Part shown: in pieces, positions 34,783 to 46,637 of the stretch
How the letters are laid out: every line of letters begins with the position of its first letter
How positions within the stretch are numbered: the first letter of the stretch is position 1
Source of the DNA: Atherinomorus stipes
Lineage: Eukaryota > Chordata > Actinopteri > Atheriniformes > Atherinidae
Direction of reading: 5' to 3'
Length of the DNA stretch: 64,000 nt
Assembly (NCBI GenBank): GCA_023101725.1
Contig: JALJCO010007894.1
Span: forward strand, 1 to 64,000
Translations under genes and position numbers: made by a program
Notes under the pieces: model-generated
Told to the model about the DNA's origin: nothing
Databases searched by the model: none
The model's input: the letters and a program-made list of their open reading frames with translations, nothing else

Positions 34783-35280
34783 CCTCAAATTTATTCCTAC
34801 CCTCCTGTTAAAGAAAAAGGCTAAACTCACAATAGTGATTCAATAACAAGAAACTAAAGAAAACTAATAAGAAATTAAAATCTAGTCGGTTTTAACTTGG
34901 TAAAAAAAAGAAAATACATATATTTCTTTTGAATTGTAGTTAAAAAGAATCATTTTAAAAAGAAAAAAAAAAAAAAGAAACACTGTTCAACACAATTTAC
35001 AGCACCTTGTACATGTGGACCAAAATACCTGTCAACAGGTGCAGCCGTCTGATTGGATGTTACAGAAAACACCTGATTGCAGTGGTTGTCATAAAGTGAT
35101 GCAACATTTTAGTTTCATCAGGATTTTTCTTGTATTATATTTGTATTTTTATTTGTTATTTACATAAAATCTTAAAAAACATAAAAACAGATAAAACAGA
35201 AACCTCCTAAAATGGTCACAGAATATCTCATCTAAATGTTAAATAAAAAAAAAAAAAAATTCAACTAATTTAAAAAAACC
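34783..35280. repeat. Interspersed repeat family I, copy 1 (empty site for the family H MITE)
   Basis: GTTAAAGAAAAAGGCTAAA, TACAGCACCTTGTACATGTG, ACCTGTCAACAGGTGCAGCC and GATGTTACAGAAAACACC have counterparts, in the same order, at 35430-36340. The opening CCTCAAATTTATTCCTACCC resembles ends of a Tc1-type family, but I cannot prove the class. Confidence 0.7.
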
Positions 35281-35302
35281 TGATTCATCACTAATGAACA
35301 AA

Positions 35303-35307
<5 letters not shown>

Positions 35308-35350
<43 letters not shown>

Positions 35351-35354
35351 ATAT

Positions 35355-35413
<59 letters not shown>

Positions 35414-35416
35414 TAC
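35308..35416. repeat. (AT)n microsatellite between the two family I copies
   Basis: About 100 bases of alternating AT with two short ATAATATAAT breaks, ending in ACACACACATACA. Confidence 0.95.
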
Positions 35417-35423
35417 AATATAT

Positions 35424-36390
35424 CCATATCCTCCAATTAAAGAAAAGGCTAAATTTACAATAGTAATTAATACAACAAGAAAATAAATAAATTAGTGATA
35501 AATAAAAAATTACAAAATTATAATTTAGTAAAATAAAATAATGCTTTTAAACTATGTTTGGAATCAAAACTGTCCCAGGCACATAATAGCACCTTGCCCA
35601 AGAACAGTTTAAACCAAACTACCTGTCAATAGGGCTAGGTGCCTCACGATACGATACTATCACGATATTTTGCCAACGATAATAAAAATATCACAATACA
35701 GTGATTCTGCAAAAATCCATATATTGCATTAAATTTATCCACGATAGACCACAGTATTTGTCCCTGAAGACATTCCAAATTTATCGACCAAAGTGAATCC
35801 ATGTGAAATGAATTACAAAATGTTATCAATCAGTTGCACATAAGTGACATCAGTTCATATGAAATGAGCAAAACAGTAAAACAAAGTGCACAGTTGTACT
35901 TCTAAAGGGAGCATATGAAAAATAAACATTTCAGTCATTATTTCATCATAATCTCAAACAACTGGGCGGTCTATGAAAACCTGGACACACATTTTAATTT
36001 GTACTTTACACCATGTCTAAAGTTTAACCTGAACCTGCAGATGCACGTAGATATCAGTGCTGATGCAGGGACTTTTCTACATGCTGAACCGCTGCAGAAA
36101 GAACAACGAAATCTCACGAGATCTCGCGAGGCTTCGTTAGCAAAAAATATTGATACAGCGTGTTTTAATATCGATATGATATCTCAACATAAAATAATCG
36201 ATATTTTGGCACACCCCTACTGTCGACAGGTGAAGACGTCTTTTTGAATATTACAGAAAACATTGCAGCAATTGCCTCAAAATGTTGCTCAACGAAATGT
36301 TAGCTTCGCAGCCCCATCATGCTTATTTTCTTGTTTTATATTTTGCATTTTTGCTTTTAATATTTTTTTCAAAACATAGTTCAAAATCAG
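35424..36390. repeat. Repeat family I, copy 2, split by the family H MITE
   Basis: The left part (35424-35630) has CCTCCAATTAAAGAAAAGGC and ATAATAGCACCTTGCCC. The right part (36220-36390) has CTGTCGACAGGTGAAGACG and AATATTACAGAAAACATTG. Together they parallel copy 1 in order. Confidence 0.7.
35631..36219. mobile_element. hAT-like MITE (family H) inserted in repeat I
   Basis: Begins AGGGCTAGGTGCCTCACGAT and ends GATATTTTGGCACACCCCTA. It holds repeated CGATA/TATCG words and no coding frame. Flanking octamers CTGTCAAT and CTGTCGAC compare with CTGTCAAC in the empty copy at 35034-35041, consistent with an 8-bp duplication. Confidence 0.7.
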
Positions 36391-36429
36391 TGTCATAGAA
36401 TTTTTATTTATTATTACATTTGTCAATTT

Positions 36430-36645
36430 CAGCTTTATTTCGCTCTTTGTTTCATTGCAGCCATTTGCCGAGATCAAAAAATGTTATTTAATTTGTCATT
36501 ATTGTACACTCAGCACCCCATCTTGACAGGAAAAAAACAGAAATGAAGGAATTTTTGCAAATTTGTTTAAGAAAAACTAAAATATCACATTGTCATAAGT
36601 ATTCAGAGCCTTTGCAGTGACTCATATTTAACACACTGAGGTCAA
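36430..36645. mobile_element. Tc1 terminal fragment (same family as 17029-18620)
   Basis: TTCATTGCAGCCATTTGCC, CATCTTGACAGG, AAATATCACATTGTCATAAG and TATTCAGAGCCTTTGCAGTG follow the order of 17081-17250. Only this end is present. Confidence 0.75.
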
Positions 36646-37499
36646 GTCGTGGGGGCAATCGTCTGACTCCTGAGGCCTCCAACTGAAGGGGCAACTTTCT
36701 CATCATTTAAATGACTATTCTACTCACATAGTTGTGTTTAGTTTCCATGCTAACAGTGGTGAATTAACCTGATGATGGTGCGGGATGAAAGACAAAGGTT
36801 CTCTGAGCTTTCAGCCCAGAAGGATCAATAACAGAATGAACTTCTGTTACACTGAAGGCTATTTATTGATAAAAAATGCTATGCAATATTCATAACTGTG
36901 ATTTCATTAGTGTAACATTACAACTTTCTAGAATTAATGACCTTAGAACAAACAAAACTGCATTAGTTAGCCTTCTTGAGCATCTAGCATGTTGAGCTGC
37001 CACAGTGCTTCAGTAGCCCCAAAGGAACAGACCAAAAACTGGCTGCTGCGAGCTGTTCTCATTATCGATAGCCACCGGAGGGGCATCCTCCGGATCCTGC
37101 AGACATCATGACATGCCACAAACTGAATCCTAAATATCAATATAAGAATTTCCATTAGTCAAATAATACAAAAGCATCTAAAGAGTAAAAACAAAAATGA
37201 TAACAGTGAAATGGATCAGTTCCTTCATCAACCAGTCTTTTGCCTATTAAAAGGATCGTGATTGGCTACAGCCATGCTGCAGCTATTCTTCCTGGGGTGC
37301 AGAGAATATGTAAAATAACAAAAGATCATTAAAAATACAAAACAAAAGGTTACAAATGTAATAAGTAGAGCAAAATAAAAATGAAGGAAGCATAAGAGTA
37401 CTAGTTGTGTAAAATTATATATATAAGTGTGTGTGTTTTTATTAAATGTTTCTTTTTGATATTGTGACAGGTGACTGTTTCTTCTTTATATATTTATTT
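36646..37499. other. Non-coding, no gene seen
   Basis: AT-rich unique-looking sequence; no repeat ends or exons recognised. Confidence 0.4.
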
Positions 37500-37694
37500 G
37501 ACGTGCTTTCTTTATTTTTTTCTTAAAAGAGTTTTCAAAACAAGTTTTGGGTGTGTTCTTCATTATATCAACTCTGGGGTCAAATGCAGTTTCGGCCCCA
37601 AATATTGACAGGATGCATCAGCCATCGGCCGAGGCTGATGATAAAATATCAGTTTTGGTATTGGCCCTAAAAAACCTGTATCGGTCGATCCCTA
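37500..37694 (-). mobile_element. MITE family A copy 7, reverse orientation
   Basis: GGGGTCAAATGCAGTTTCGG, CGGCCGAGGCTGATGATAAA and the outer end CTGTATCGGTCGATCCCTAA are visible. Confidence 0.75.
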
Positions 37695-39109
37695 AAATAT
37701 ATACACACACTTTGAAAACACATATGCATACACACACATACACATGTACATATGTACAAATATACAAAAAAATACAGCAGTGTTTCTGCTGTTTCTGTTG
37801 AAAAGAAAAATTATTTTTTTTCCCCAAAAATTTTTGTCTCATCAGTGGTCCTTATCTAGTTGGACAGTTTTTCTGTTGTTTTCATTATTGTTCGTAGATT
37901 TGTGTAAAGTTTTTAGTTGGATAAAACCCAGTGAAGCATTGAGACTTTCCAGTTTACAGTAATTAAAAATTGCCTGTTTTTTATTAATAATTTATTTTAT
38001 AGACTTTGAATGCTCATTGGAGGCATTTCCTGTTCAAAGAAGCACGAAACATGAAACAACTCATTATATGAGTTTGTGCATTTATTTTGTTGATCAAAAC
38101 CCAAAACTTTCTGTTCTATTTATGGAATAAATCATAAAGTCATCACCACTCGTGTACGGTGCAGGTAGAGATGCACTTGTGCAAAAGATAAATAGACAAA
38201 CTTGCTGGCTAGTTAAACTCTACCAGCTTGAATGTTTTAATATTTCAATTAACATCCAAACCTGGAGGGTGTCAGGCTGAGGATGGAAGCATCGCCCCTG
38301 CCATTACTGGATCACTGAACCTCACACGGAGCCCAGACCACGAAGATAAACTAATGGGAGTGTAAGCAGTTGCATAATGACTTAATAACCAATTACACTG
38401 CTAGCCAAGCGATCAGCAGTCCTGGAAAATGTCTAACCCGTGCACAACACTGTGACGGTACTGGAAAAGTTCGTTTAGTGACAGGCGGCTGCACCTAAAT
38501 GGCTGAATGAACACATTAAGCTTCCTTCTTTCCTGAAAATGATGTGAATAAAGTTCTGTATTTAGTATATTCATATGCATTTTCTAGTCTTGTGTCCACT
38601 CATCTGTTATCTTTAATTCTGGGTATTTTCTTGACATTTATTTATTTAAACATCTGGTCTACTTCCATGCTGCAAAAACGCAATTTTTCTTGCTGGAGGA
38701 AAATAACGTCATTCCGATCGACACCAAAGCAGCGAATGGCTGATCCTGTCCAGCTCTATCTAAGACCTTGAAGGGCCAACATGAGATTATACCTGTAATA
38801 TATGCCCAATGCTTTAGCTGACAGTAGTTTTGTGGTCCATCCAGCACCATTTAGAAAACAATGAGAACATCACAAGTTACATGGTGACAGCCAGCTGTCA
38901 GCCTACGTAACAAACAGCCATGAAATTACAACCACTGACAGGTTAAGTAGGAAAGAGCAAATCATTGTTATGCTTGTTTGTTTTTTTTAACTATTATTAT
39001 TTCCAACCACAATTAAAAAGCAATATCTTATTCCACTAAATTATATTTTTGTAAATTTTTATTTATTATTACTTTCTTTACTTTCATGTTACTTGAATTA
39101 CTGTTAAAT
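37695..39109. other. Non-coding; short CA-rich piece, no gene seen
   Basis: ACACACA/CATACACATAC-type sequence at 37700-37770. The remainder is unrecognised. Confidence 0.4.
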
Positions 39110-40440
39110 ATTTGGAAAGAAGGGGGGGAGAGTTAAAAAACAGAAAATAACAAATAAACCAAATAAAAGGAGTATGGTAGGGGAAAAATACATAAAAGAA
39201 AAAGAAATAATTATAAAAGAAAAAACAAAAGAGGTAGAGGAGGGGGGAGGGGGGGGTAGTATTATGAAAAAAGGAAGAGACAGTGAAAAACAGAAGATAT
39301 TAAGGAGAAAATCTCTTTTAATCATTCCTCACAAGTAAAGGGAGGGAGGGTAATAGGCAGAGAGAAAAAAATGTGAAAGAGAAGAAAATGAAATCTACTG
39401 AGAGGAAATGGGTAGCAGGGTTCAAGGGTGGGACTAGGGATAGTTGGTATATAGGAATAGAAAAACGATGCCTTTAAAAACTGTGACAAATGTGGAAGGA
39501 TGGAGGGGATGCTGATGATGAGGTTGTGGAAAACGAAAAAAATAAACTGAGGGAAGTGTTGAGAACAGTGGGGAATAACGAGGAATGGATGGGGAAGGAT
39601 GGGGAAATTTGGGATAAGTCTGAAATGGGTATAAGATACTCGAAAAACTCTAATAAAAAGGATAATGATGGGGGTGAAGATAAGGGAGTGAAGATAAAAG
39701 GGGTTAAAATTTAAAGTGGGGTAAGAAATTAAAGAAATGGGGGCTTAAACGATAAAAGAAAAGCTGTAAATAAAAAGAAAAAAAAAATCCGACTAAAAAA
39801 AATAAAATATAACAAAATTGCAAAACAGAGAAAATATAATTTAAAACAGGGAAAGAAATATAAATAAATGATTCAAAAAAAGATGGGAAATGGCATAAAA
39901 AGTGGGGTAAAGGCAAGTAAGAAGAGCATAAAAACAATCGAAAAAAAATCTAAATAAGAAATAAAAAATTTAAAAAAAAACCAAAAAGTTAAAAAAACAG
40001 AAGGGGATGAAAAGGGAAAAAATGAGAAGAGATGGGAAAATAAGATTAGAGATAAGATTCTATATGGGTGATTAAAATACATTAAGGAGAGGCCATAGAG
40101 AAAAAAAAAGATCTAACAAAGAAAAAGAAACCAGTGGAGGGGTGACTGGGTGGAGCCATAGAGGAGAGTGCTTGGGGACAAATAGAAAAACATACCGGGA
40201 CAAACAGAGTTTTAATACAATGCCTAAAAAATTAGGAAAAAAATCCACCCAAAAACTATTCGAAATATCCAAAATAAAACCTATTGGAAAATAAAAAAAA
40301 TTCTGGCAATTGGAAAAAAAATCTCTTCTCAAAATTAAGAAAAGGATATTTGGGTAGGTGAAGGGAAGAGGAGGGGAAGGGGAAAATATGGTATGGGAAA
40401 GTGAAAATATGATGTATAAAAGTATGTGTGGGGAAGGGAA
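39110..40440. repeat. Long purine-rich strand (A/G on the plus strand)
   Basis: For about 1.3 kb the plus strand is dominated by A and G with only scattered pyrimidines, for example GGAGGGGGGAGGGGGGGG near 39237. The minus-strand frames here are Phe/Ser/Leu-rich as a result and are not genes. Confidence 0.8.
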
Positions 40441-40445
40441 GAAGG

Positions 40446-40549
40446 GTGAAAGTATGTGTATATATGTGTATGTGTGTATGGTATGTGTGTATATATATGT
40501 GGTGTGTGTATGTATGTATGTGGTATGTGTGTGTATGTATATATATATG

Positions 40550-40583
<34 letters not shown>

Positions 40584-40800
40584 TGTGTATATGTATGTAT
40601 GTGTATGTATATATATATATATGTGTGTGTGTGTATATATATATATATAAAAATAAATGGGGTAGGGATGTATATAATGTATGTGTATGTATGTATATAA
40701 TATATATGTAGTGTGTATATAAGTGTATCTGTGTATGTATATAGTGTGTAGTATGTGTGTATGTGTGTATGGTGTATATGTATATGTATGTATGTGTATA

Positions 40801-40879
<79 letters not shown>

Positions 40880-40941
40880 ATATATATAATATATATATAT
40901 ATAATATGTGTGTGTGTATATGTGTATATAACATATAAAAA
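40446..40941. repeat. TG/TA alternating microsatellite, ~500 bp
   Basis: Uninterrupted purine-pyrimidine alternation of TG, TA and TATG words, including (TA) tracts at 40540-40580 and 40828-40872. It begins directly after the purine-rich tract. Confidence 0.95.
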
Positions 40942-41149
40942 AAAAGAGGTATAGGGGGAAGGGTGGGGGGTGGATATTTTATGATCTTATCTCTTGTCTC
41001 TCCTTCTAGAATTCAGTTTTCATATAAATTCATTCAGATATTATTTCGGGTACATTTATGGTGTGAGGAGGAAATTGCGGTGCAGGATGAGCATAGTCAT
41101 ATATTCCATAATATCATTTCCTAAAAGAATGCATAAAAATATTCAGCAT

Positions 41150-41198
41150 TTTCTTTAATTGGAGGGTGTAAATAATTTTGAGAATGATTGTACTTGAA
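41150..41198 (-). repeat. Terminal fragment of repeat family I
   Basis: The inverse of TTTAATTGGAGGGTGTAAAT and AATTTTGAGAATG matches the openings at 34785 and 46391 (CCTCAAAATTATTCATACCC type). Confidence 0.45.
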
Positions 41199-41288
41199 GC
41201 GCACTGTTCTTTTTTATATTAAAAGAGTTGTAAAATTACTTTTCATTGTATCTTCATTCTATTAATTTGGGAATCAAATACATTATCG

Positions 41289-41463
41289 GTAGGGAAAAAT
41301 CTCAGGTTTTCTTGAAATCTCATGAGATTTCATAAGAAAATGATGAAATCTCACGAGATTTCATAGGTAGAATAGCTCAATATCGCGTTTTCAAATATCA
41401 ATATAAAATCTGCAAATGAAAATATCGTGATATTTCAGGTATCAATATTTTTTCCAAGCCCTA
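41289..41463. mobile_element. MITE family D copy 2
   Basis: GTAGGGAAAAATCTCAGG, GAAATCTCATGAGATTTCAT, and ATCGTGATATTTCAGGTATC before CCAAGCCCTA match family D in order, shortened at the left. Confidence 0.65.
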
Positions 41464-41519
41464 ATATTTGGTTATTTACAGAAATAAGCATGTATAAACT
41501 CTTTTCACACAGAACATCC

Positions 41520-41709
41520 TAAAAGAAACTGTCTTTAGAAGTTTTGAAGTCTGTAAAAGATTTTTTTGAGGAAGAAGTGTTTTATTTTTTTAGACTTTAG
41601 AAACAGCCTGATTGGTTAAATATCGATTAAATATCAGTGGGGTAGCCAATGTCCGATTCTCAGTTTTAAGGCCAATATAGGCCAATTACTGTATATAGTG
41701 CATCCCTAA
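41520..41709. mobile_element. MITE family E copy 2, 3' part
   Basis: CTTTAGAAGTTTTGAAGTCT, GGTTAAATATCGATTAAATA, TCTCAGTTTTAAGGCCAATA and the end TAGTGCATCCCTA match 47228-47418. Confidence 0.7.
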
Positions 41710-41811
41710 TTATTGGCCCCAAATATCAGCCTATTGTATCAGCTGAGGCTAATGAGAAAATATTGGTATCGGTATCGGTCCTAAAAAATCTGCATTGGTT
41801 GATCCCTACTT

Positions 41812-44400
41812 GATATCAGATCTACTTCTCAATTAATCTACAAAACGCCCTGTTTTCCACTTGTAAACACTATTTATGTAGACAACTAAAGCCTGTTAGG
41901 AGTAACTAATGAAACTTCAGAGATATAACAAATTATATGGAAACAATTTCCAACATTATTCAACCAGTAAAGATGTTTTCAGTGCATCCTTTTTCCTGCT
42001 GTAGCTACAGAGTCCCGACTCCTGATCTAATCTTATAAGGAGACTTGCAGCAAAATGTTTGCTAGGAGTTTTTAAAGTCAAACTTGCTCTATTTTTTTTT
42101 TTTTTTTTTACTGAGGAAGCCAGTAAAGATCCAGCAGACTTGTAGCTGCTGGCTTGTGTTATGTGGGGAATCTTTTTCAAATGGAAATTCCTTCAAAAGT
42201 GGTGTGAATGCAGCCTCATTTCGTGACTGAGAATCATCGTAACAGCTGAGAGTCATTTTGCAAATGCTGTAAAAAAGGTAAAAAAAGGCTCCTGGTAAAC
42301 CAATGTCGAACACTTTGACTTGAAGAAAAGGATGGCCATGCTTTTTCATATGAAAAAAGGGATTACACGGTGCATGATTCTCTCTCCTGTTCAACATATG
42401 GATGAAACATTGATTAGATAAGTGTGAATCTCAGATATCTGGTTAATCTTCAGTTTTTATTTACTTTACTCCTTTGACTGAGACAATTCTGCAAACACTG
42501 CAGCTCAGGTAGATTTAATTTAAAACTAAATTTCATTCTTAAAAGTGTATCTGTTCCTTTATTCCGGAAAAATGCCATTTTCCTGCAGGTTGCACACATT
42601 TTTAGTCTCTTGCTATTTAAAATAGGCTGATTTTACCTCACAGTCGGCATGTCATGGGTTTTAATCTGTTTATAAACCAGCATTTTGGAAAGTTGCGTGT
42701 AGTTTTTCCCCATTACACCTGAACTATAGTTACAAGACTCAACATAGATGAAGTCATTGTGTGTTATAAGAAAGTGATTAAGCTGAAGTTAAGTCGGTAA
42801 TAACATGGGAAGCAGAACTCGCAGCTGCTTTTCTCTCTGCAACACAGTAAAGCTGCTCAGTCGAAGAGTTTAGCTCAGCAGAGTCCATCATTAATGTCAC
42901 CGTGCGCAGAATGATGCTCAAATTCGCTTCTTTTAAAGGCTTACAGTGAAGTCAGAATATTACAAATCTGACCTTTTGTAGGAAGCTGCAAGCTGTGACT
43001 CTCCAGATAAACTCTCATACAACTATGCTCCCTATTAGTTTCTAATTCATGTGCATGCAGGATCATGTTCAGGTTTAGGAGTCAAGAATATATTACTGAG
43101 CTGGGATGTTTAAAAAGACGAAGAAGAAATAGAATAATCCATTAGACTGGCTCAGCTGGTCAATCATTAAGGGAAAAATCAGTTTCTCTTTTATTGTAAG
43201 TGACGCACAATATGAAAATATTAAACCGATACTGATTACCAATAATTTTCTGCTTCTCATGGCTGATACTTGTACCGATATCAAAGCTGGAAATGATGTA
43301 ATATTCATTCCTTTTGCAACATTAGAAAAACACTCCTGCTGCATCTGCTGCAGATCCGGTCGTTGCCGGAGACATTAAACTGTTTTCATACTTTTATTGT
43401 ATTGCTTTATGTTGTATCTTATGCATTTATGCATGTATTGTAGTACTTCGGTCAGCTGCTATGTTGTTTTTAAAGTGGTTTAGAAATAAATATGGTATGG
43501 TACATCTCTTCTCTCTTTTCGGAGAAAACGTTTCAGTGTCAGGACACGACAATGTGGCAACGATGGCTCCAGGAATGTCAGAGTCCCATCAAAACACGCC
43601 GGAAGTACAGACTTTCAAGGCTGAACACCCATGTTAAGATGTTTTAAGAGTATTTATTGAAGTACTAGTGTTTTCTTTTCCTTTTTCATTCAGTCTCCTG
43701 GTCTGTACTTGAACTATAATAGAGATTGTACAAATGCTTTTATAAAGCTCTTATAAAGCACTAAAAAAAGGGAACTGATGCAGCACAGTGTGCATATCAT
43801 GTGTTGTGATTGCATATTGCATGTGTTGGAAAGGTCCATGTCATTTAATGCTGGTTGCCATGTAGAAGGAGCTTACAGTAGAAAAACCTGGAGCAGAAGA
43901 TGCATGCATGCATGTTCGGCTCAGACCTACATTGTTTAAAAAAAACAGAAAAGAAAAAATTGTGATATAACAATTTTTGGTGTTTTGTAATTTTGTCCTG
44001 TTTTTAAAAAAGGAATATAGAATAATATAAATAATACAGATCCAGGCAAGAAAGTTCCTCTTTCTGCTGACTGCCAGCCGACTGCCAGCCACTTACCAGC
44101 GACTTGTCTGCTAATTCGATCGCACAGAGAAACGCCCGTGTTCCCAGGGGAAGTGATTTCAGAGCATAAATGAACGCCCGAAACAAGGACGTTTCCACAC
44201 GCCAAGTTTGGACACCGTGCGTGATGACGTATTCACGGGAGAAATCGTTCAGCCAGTGATGGTGCAGAAATAGTGCACTATTACTGCACCACTTATGGCA
44301 GAAAAAGGCGAAACTTCTTCATCCCTGCATCTGTATATAGATAATATAAGGAAAATAAACTGTGGATTCACAAGTGTCCCGTGATAAAACATGAAAACCT
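41812..44400. other. Non-coding, no gene identified
   Basis: Unique-looking sequence. A T-run lies at 42092-42109 and another MITE-like word group (TGATACTTGTACCGATATC) at 43264-43282. No repeat pair or exon could be confirmed. Confidence 0.4.
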
Positions 44401-44408
44401 GTAACTCT

Positions 44409-44430
44409 ATATATATATATATATATATAT
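44409..44430. repeat. (AT)n microsatellite
   Basis: About eleven AT units. Confidence 0.9.
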
Positions 44431-44534
44431 GAAAATCATATAGTTTATGGTAGTTTTTCTTTGCATATGAACTTTTGTGTCCACCAGCTTGTCTATCGAA
44501 CATCCCTGATCGTAACTCTGACGAGTGTGCTCAC

Positions 44535-44911
44535 CTTTGAAGGCATTTGTGGCCGGTAGATCAGTTTCCTGCATACTGCTCCTTCCCGCGCTCCGCCAGC
44601 TGCTGCAGATGCTGTGATGGATGCCGGAAGACCGACCTTAACTGGTCCGAGCGGTCGCCGCTGGGGGGAGGGAGGGTGGTCGAGAGGAAGGGGTGACACC
44701 AGCCAGTCTCGCTGCCATCTTTCTTCATCAACAGCCCATGTGTTTGATTTAAAGGCGGCCGTCTATGGAACCCGGCGGCGGCGGCGGGCCAGCGTCCCTC
44801 CTCTGCTCGGGAACAGCTCGTGTTGTCACTCTTGTTCCACTGACTGGTCTGGATGAGGAGTTTAGCTGCCCGCTGATGGAAGGGGGTACGGATAAGTGAG
44901 AGGGATGACAA
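44535..44911 (-). other. Candidate first exon in a CpG-rich patch, minus strand
   Basis: From about 44580 to 44830 CpG is frequent (CGGCGGCGGCGGCGGGCC near 44771), unlike the rest of the window. On the minus strand a consensus splice donor CAAAG|GTGAGC ends an exon at 44535. A short frame opens at the ATG at 44574 and runs 40 bases into that donor. This is how a 5'-UTR/first coding exon of a host gene running leftward could look, but I do not recognise the peptide. A 116-codon frame over the same DNA (44561-44911) has no known motif. Confidence 0.3.
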
Positions 44912-46390
44912 AGATAGATGGTTTGTGGAAGATGGTCTCTTTAAGCGTGTCTCTTATGCTTTGCACTGGCCAACGTGATGTCTCCAGCTCTTCGTCCTCC
45001 TTTGCTGGCTTATCAATCCTTTCTTTTCTTGCTCTGATGTATTTGCAGCCTCACGCTGGCTCCACAGCTAGAGAAAGAAACACAGAGAGGGAGCAGCTCA
45101 GTAAATAAAATCATGAGACACGGAAAACAACAGGAGGTATAGATGCACCCAAGCGAAACGCGGGCAGGGCGAAGTGCTGGCCTGGAATGACCAGCTGGAA
45201 AACCGCAGCACGCACTCCCCATGCACGGAGTATGTGTCAGGGTTTTGGATGGCATGGCCCCTTTTAGTTCCTCGCACCCACGAGGTTCTTACATGAAAGG
45301 GAAAAGTTTTTCTGAGAGCCGAGCGCCGCCGTGACCCTGTTTCACTGAGCAGGGGAGAGATAGCGCCACATGTCAGCGCGCCACTTTGAAGTCTGCCTGA
45401 TAAACAGGGCTGGAGGAGGCTAAGGCTGAGGGAACAACAAAACTTTATTTACATTTCAAAAGTACCAAGTGCCTGTTTTTGTGTCTTGGAAAGGCACAAA
45501 AATCATGACAAAAAAGAAGGAGGGTTCAGGAAATACAGGAGGAAGACCGGTCGAGGTAACGGAACTGAACTGAAGCACCTTTTTTCTTGGTGCTGAGACA
45601 TAAAAACGAGGGATGGTTGTGTCGAAGGGGGAAAAAAAAAGTGAAATCACACAGGAGGAAAGCCTTTGCTGAAACATAAAAGAGAGAAACAGCCCACGTG
45701 AAGTGAAGCAACAAAAAAAGAGAAAGAAAAAGCGCGAAAAATTATCAAAGAAAAGAAGAGGAGGCAGAGACATAAAAGAAGCAGAAATCAGACATAAAAT
45801 AAAGAGACGGTGGTTTTCAGAAAGTTCAAGGGAAGAAATGATACGAGAAAAAGTCGAGGAGGGGAGGATTTGTTGGGGAAAAAAAAAAAAAAAGCAGACA
45901 AGCGGTAAACAAACATACGCCCTGTCTGAGGTTTTGGAAAAGCTCGACAGATCTCCATCTTATCTCGGCTCTGTTCTGATCAAGTCTTGTTGCTGCAAAC
46001 ATGCATTCAACAAGAACGATCTGGGCCACCGTGACAAGAAGGGAAATCCACCTTATTATGTGCCTTAATGGTGACTCAGCATTTTGTCCACGCAGGATGA
46101 AGCGAGGACCTGCGATGGACCAGATGTCCAGGATGCACCTGCTAATCGCTGGGATCCCGTCCCGCTTCCCCGCGGTACAGAAAATTAGCATCTAGAAATA
46201 CAACAGACGTGACTGGTCTGCAGGATGAATATTGCTTCAATAATCCTCCAGTTGGTGGAAATTAACCACCGTTCAAGTAAATCAAGGAGGGTCAGAGAGC
46301 AGGAGGGAAAGAACAGGAGAGGAGGAGGGAGAGGAGAAAAAGGGAGGACAAGTAGGAGCAGGACGGACACAAGGCAAGAAAAAGTCTCCA
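44912..46390. other. Purine-rich and unique sequence, no gene confirmed
   Basis: The stretch 45600-45900 is again A/G-rich on the plus strand. 46000-46200 is base-balanced, and a possible acceptor at 46095 (GTCCACGCAG) opens a short frame ending in a stop at 46190. No protein family was recognised. Confidence 0.35.
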
Positions 46391-46529
46391 GTCCTCAAAA
46401 TTATTCATACCCTCCAATTAAAGGAGGAAAAAAATCAGCTGCCAGTGAAATAAGATGAAATTGACTAAAGTAATAAGTTAAAATGTATAAAAATGAAAAT
46501 TAATTTAAAAAAAAATCTGAATAAAATAT
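46391..46529. repeat. Repeat family I, copy 3 (5' part)
   Basis: CCTCAAAATTATTCATACCC and CCTCCAATTAAAGG match the openings of copies 1 and 2, followed by a similar A-rich body. Confidence 0.5.
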
Positions 46530-46553
46530 TATACATATATATATATATATATA

Positions 46554-46611
<58 letters not shown>

Positions 46612-46614
46612 AAA
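46530..46614. repeat. (AT)n microsatellite
   Basis: Alternating TATA with ATACATACAT breaks. It follows a family I copy, as the (AT)n at 35308 precedes one. Confidence 0.95.
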
Positions 46615-46637
46615 TAATTGTGGTTCAACTGAAATAT

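Larger units (their letters stand above)
41205..41811 (-). mobile_element. MITE family A copy 8, interrupted by D and E sequence
   Basis: The left part (41205-41288) has TCATTCTATTAATTTGGGAA and TCAAATACATTATCGG. The right part (41710-41811) has ATTGGCCCCAAATATCAGCC and CTGCATTGGTTGATCCCTA. The middle is foreign. Confidence 0.65.

Noticed and set aside
40335..40954. Open frames up to 199 codons on both strands, rich in Tyr/Ile/His or Tyr/Val/Cys
   Set aside because: They are translations of the TG/TA microsatellite and purine-rich tract; no start context or known domain.
46084..46195. Possible exon after GTCCACGCAG with a short frame to a stop
   Set aside because: The peptide is not recognised and no matching partner exon or polyadenylation signal was found.
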